Assembly: GCF_050948175.1 (NCBI RefSeq) | Contig: NC_135204.1 | Location: forward strand, 7,059,473 to 7,123,472 | From: Xylocopa sonorina | Lineage: Eukaryota; Arthropoda; Insecta; Hymenoptera; Apidae | Reading direction: 5' to 3' | DNA length: 64,000 bases | Part shown: positions 61,561 to 64,000 of the stretch, one piece after another | Layout: every line of letters begins with the position of its first letter | Numbering within the stretch: position 1 is the stretch's first letter | Program-made: the position numbers and the translations under genes | The notes under the pieces: generated by a model | Seen by the model: the letters and a program-made list of their open reading frames with translations, nothing else | What the model was told of the DNA's origin: nothing | Databases searched by the model: none

Positions 61561-64000
61561 ATTATCGATACGCCCGTTGCAATTACTCGCGATACCGATA
61601 ATAATACGTGCCACCGCGTGTATCGATTCCTTGGAAATTATACGGGCCTGCGAAAAATAAACGACGACAGGGACGCCGCGTCAGCGTGGCGAGATATCGT
61701 TTGTGCGAATTGCCACGCCGCTACGTTTCCTACCCGCTCCGTTTATTAAGATCTCCCGAGATTACGAATCGTTGCTGGACGCGTTTCACGAGCGATTACG
61801 ATGCACGGGCGGTTACACGTCGCTACCAGCGGGTGTTACTCGTTATTAGACGATCGATGAGTCAACGATCTGCCAGCTTAAGTTGCTGGCCACTCCCAGT
61901 GGTTCATTTTCGATCGCCTCGGATGGTTTGTAATGATTATGTTATTACCAGAGAGTACGTGTTATTCTGTTTTGATTTCGTGCAGTCGTCTGAGAGCGCT
62001 CTGAAACGGTATTTAATTTCATGCGGTGTAATCGAGAGATTTTTTCGAGTTTACTCGAGATAATTTGAGAAATCGTCAGAGAGACCGTAAAGATCGCTGC
62101 GTTATTATTTTATTATATACTGTAGTTTATTAGCAATTGTTAACAGGAAGCTGCTCGCTTTCTTTGTACAAGCAATTCTGGCGCAAATTCATTCCAGGTT
62201 TCCCGATTTTTAATTAAACTTTTCCACCGTCAAACCGTCCCATCGGCTCGCTTTAAAACGCATCAACGTGTCGCGCGAGCGGTGTCTAAAATCCAATCAC
62301 TATAAATCACCGAGCACGATAGCGAGGATAATTAAACATTTTCGAAAAACCTCTCCACCCGGAGCGCTGACATTTAAATCACGATCGTCGGATAATGACC
62401 TCGTAAAATCTCCGCGAAACGTTTCTCGTCGACGAGAAACAGAACGAAAAAAAAACAACCAAAAAATAAAGAGAGAGGGACGCTTGAAAAAATTGATAGA
62501 AAATTTATCCAGCTACGCCAAGGTGCTCATTATTTACTGACGGGGGCGGCCAGAAGAGGAGCAGGAGGGGGTGGAGGATACGCCGCGCGTGCAGAAATTA
62601 CGGGTGGCCCGCGAGAATTAACGAAGCGACGTCGTCCACGGGAAAAAAGGAAATGAACAGCCTCGTCGAGGCTCGCATTGTGCCCGGCCCCGAGACCCGC
62701 GGAAACGGAACAATTAATACCGGCTGGAAATTATAATTGACGCCGCGTTCCGCGCGTCCCGGAACTTTTTAATTAGGCATCCGCGGCGCTTATCGTTCGA
62801 CGACCGACCCGGAAACTCGGGAAAACACGGGGCGAGCTGTGTTTCGCTCCGGCTGTTCCCTGCCCTTCCGTTCGCTTCCACGCGAGAGTCATCGGATCCC
62901 TGCGATTGTTCGCAGCGATCGTGTAAATTCGTTTTATTTAATTATCGTCGACTGGGATGATTTATCGACACCTTCCGTCGACGCCTCTACACGTGCGATT
63001 CGTTTCTATTCTTTCGCACCAGCCGGATATCGAAAGGGTTGTGTTCTGTTGCAATTCGTCAGGAATGGAATTTTCTGACAGGTTCTCTGTTTGACAATTT
63101 TAAATACTGTCGCTTAAGAAGAATTCATATTATACCTTCTTCTTTATCGTTAATGTCTGAACAGGAATGATTCTATGATTTCATTCTGAATTCGTTAATT
63201 GGACAGTTTTCTACCCCCACGATGTTTAATTTGTAACCTGTACTTCCGTGCGACGTTAATCTGTGTCTCGACGAACGAAATGACAATACCCGACAGCGCT
63301 CGATCAAACGGGAACCAGAGGAAGCAATCAGTACCACCGCATGAATGTTTGAAACCAATCCCAGTTCCCAGAAAGGAGGAAAAGAAGATCAACGAGAGCC
63401 TTTCTCAAACAATTTAATCTTCCTCGAGGCTCCTCAAAGTCCCACGAAAATCGCTGGTACCAACAAACCCGGCTGAATCGTTCCTCGGGAGCTCGAGTTC
63501 GGCGGGTCGAGCGCGATCGTACGTCTCGTTCCAGTTTCGAAAAGGCAACCACTAGGAGCGGCGATCGCAGCTCGATAAGCGGGCAGAATCGTGGGAGTGC
63601 GACGCGAGCCTTTCTCCGCGCCTTGTCTCGATACCTCTCCACCCTCGAATCGTATTCGAGCCGCAAAAAACATCCCCACAGTCGCCAATAATTCATCGAA
63701 ACACCGTCGAGCGGAGAGCTCGAGTGCTGAAGCAAGTGTGCTGCGAGTAGTTTGGTATTCGAAGCCCTTTGGAGCCTTTGAAAATGAGGGATCGTATAAA
63801 ACGTTGAGGCAAGAGGGATGATAATATTCTGGATTCCTGTTAGACTAACGAGTATTCGAATCAGTTGAAACGTGGTGTCATCCATAACGACAGATTGGAT
63901 AATTATAATTATCACCCAAAAGCACCAAGCACTCCTCCTTAACTCAGCTCGATTTCGCTCAGACGTTCGCGTAACAAATAAAAATGAAATCATATCTCCC
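61561..64000. other. Noncoding stretch to the window edge
   Basis: Mixed composition with CpG-rich patches at about 62540-62830 and 63420-63720. A 221-codon - frame (63328-63993) begins at the very edge of the window and could be longer; it has one short Ile run and otherwise Arg/Ser/Leu-rich sequence without a domain I recognise. No RNA gene or array was seen. Confidence 0.5.

Overview
The window looks like a stretch of insect nuclear genome, most likely hymenopteran (bee, wasp or ant). It has mid-range GC, no CpG depletion (CG dinucleotides and CGCG strings are everywhere), many TAAT/ATTA homeodomain-type cores, short AT-rich islands, microsatellites and no bacterial gene organisation. This assignment is an inference from texture only; no gene or RNA was recognised that would fix the lineage.

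I recognise no protein-coding gene, tRNA, rRNA, transposon with an intact coding region, or CRISPR array. The longest open frames (261 codons at 42663-43448 +, 235 at 24807-25514 -, 232 at 60372-61070 +, 221 at 63328-63993 -) carry no domain, motif or repeat pattern I can assign. They lie in locally GC-rich or strand-biased DNA, where stop codons are rare by composition. The simplest reading is an intergenic or large-intron region. One short segment (2617-2722 +) has the layout of an internal coding exon and is given at low confidence. The block 22554-23456 has an unusual density of open frames on both strands and deserves a similarity search.

What the sequence does show well is repeat structure. 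At least eleven separate places carry a local tandem duplication of a different 80-300 bp unit, in two to four diverged copies: 5-237, 1117-1396, 16201-16512, 18215-18534, 21481-21826, 22215-22415, 26878-27240, 27884-28110, 35541-35758, 50587-51180 and 57426-57650. There are also GA/CT tracts, two of them arranged as facing complementary pairs (44230-44412 and 56372-56554), poly(A) runs of 19 and 24, a poly(G) run of 11, a 13 bp minisatellite and a degenerate AGAACTC/AGAATTC-type array at 9681-9870.

Region by region: 0-3 kb holds two tandem duplications, a GC-rich block, the exon candidate and a GA tract; 3-16 kb is repeat-poor apart from a very CpG-dense island at 8098-8290; 16-28 kb is the densest zone of tandem duplications; 28-50 kb is mostly featureless, with scattered simple repeats; 50-58 kb has a 299 bp duplication and a CT/GA pair; 60-61.6 kb is a long pyrimidine-rich strand. 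No gene network can be described, because no gene is supported.
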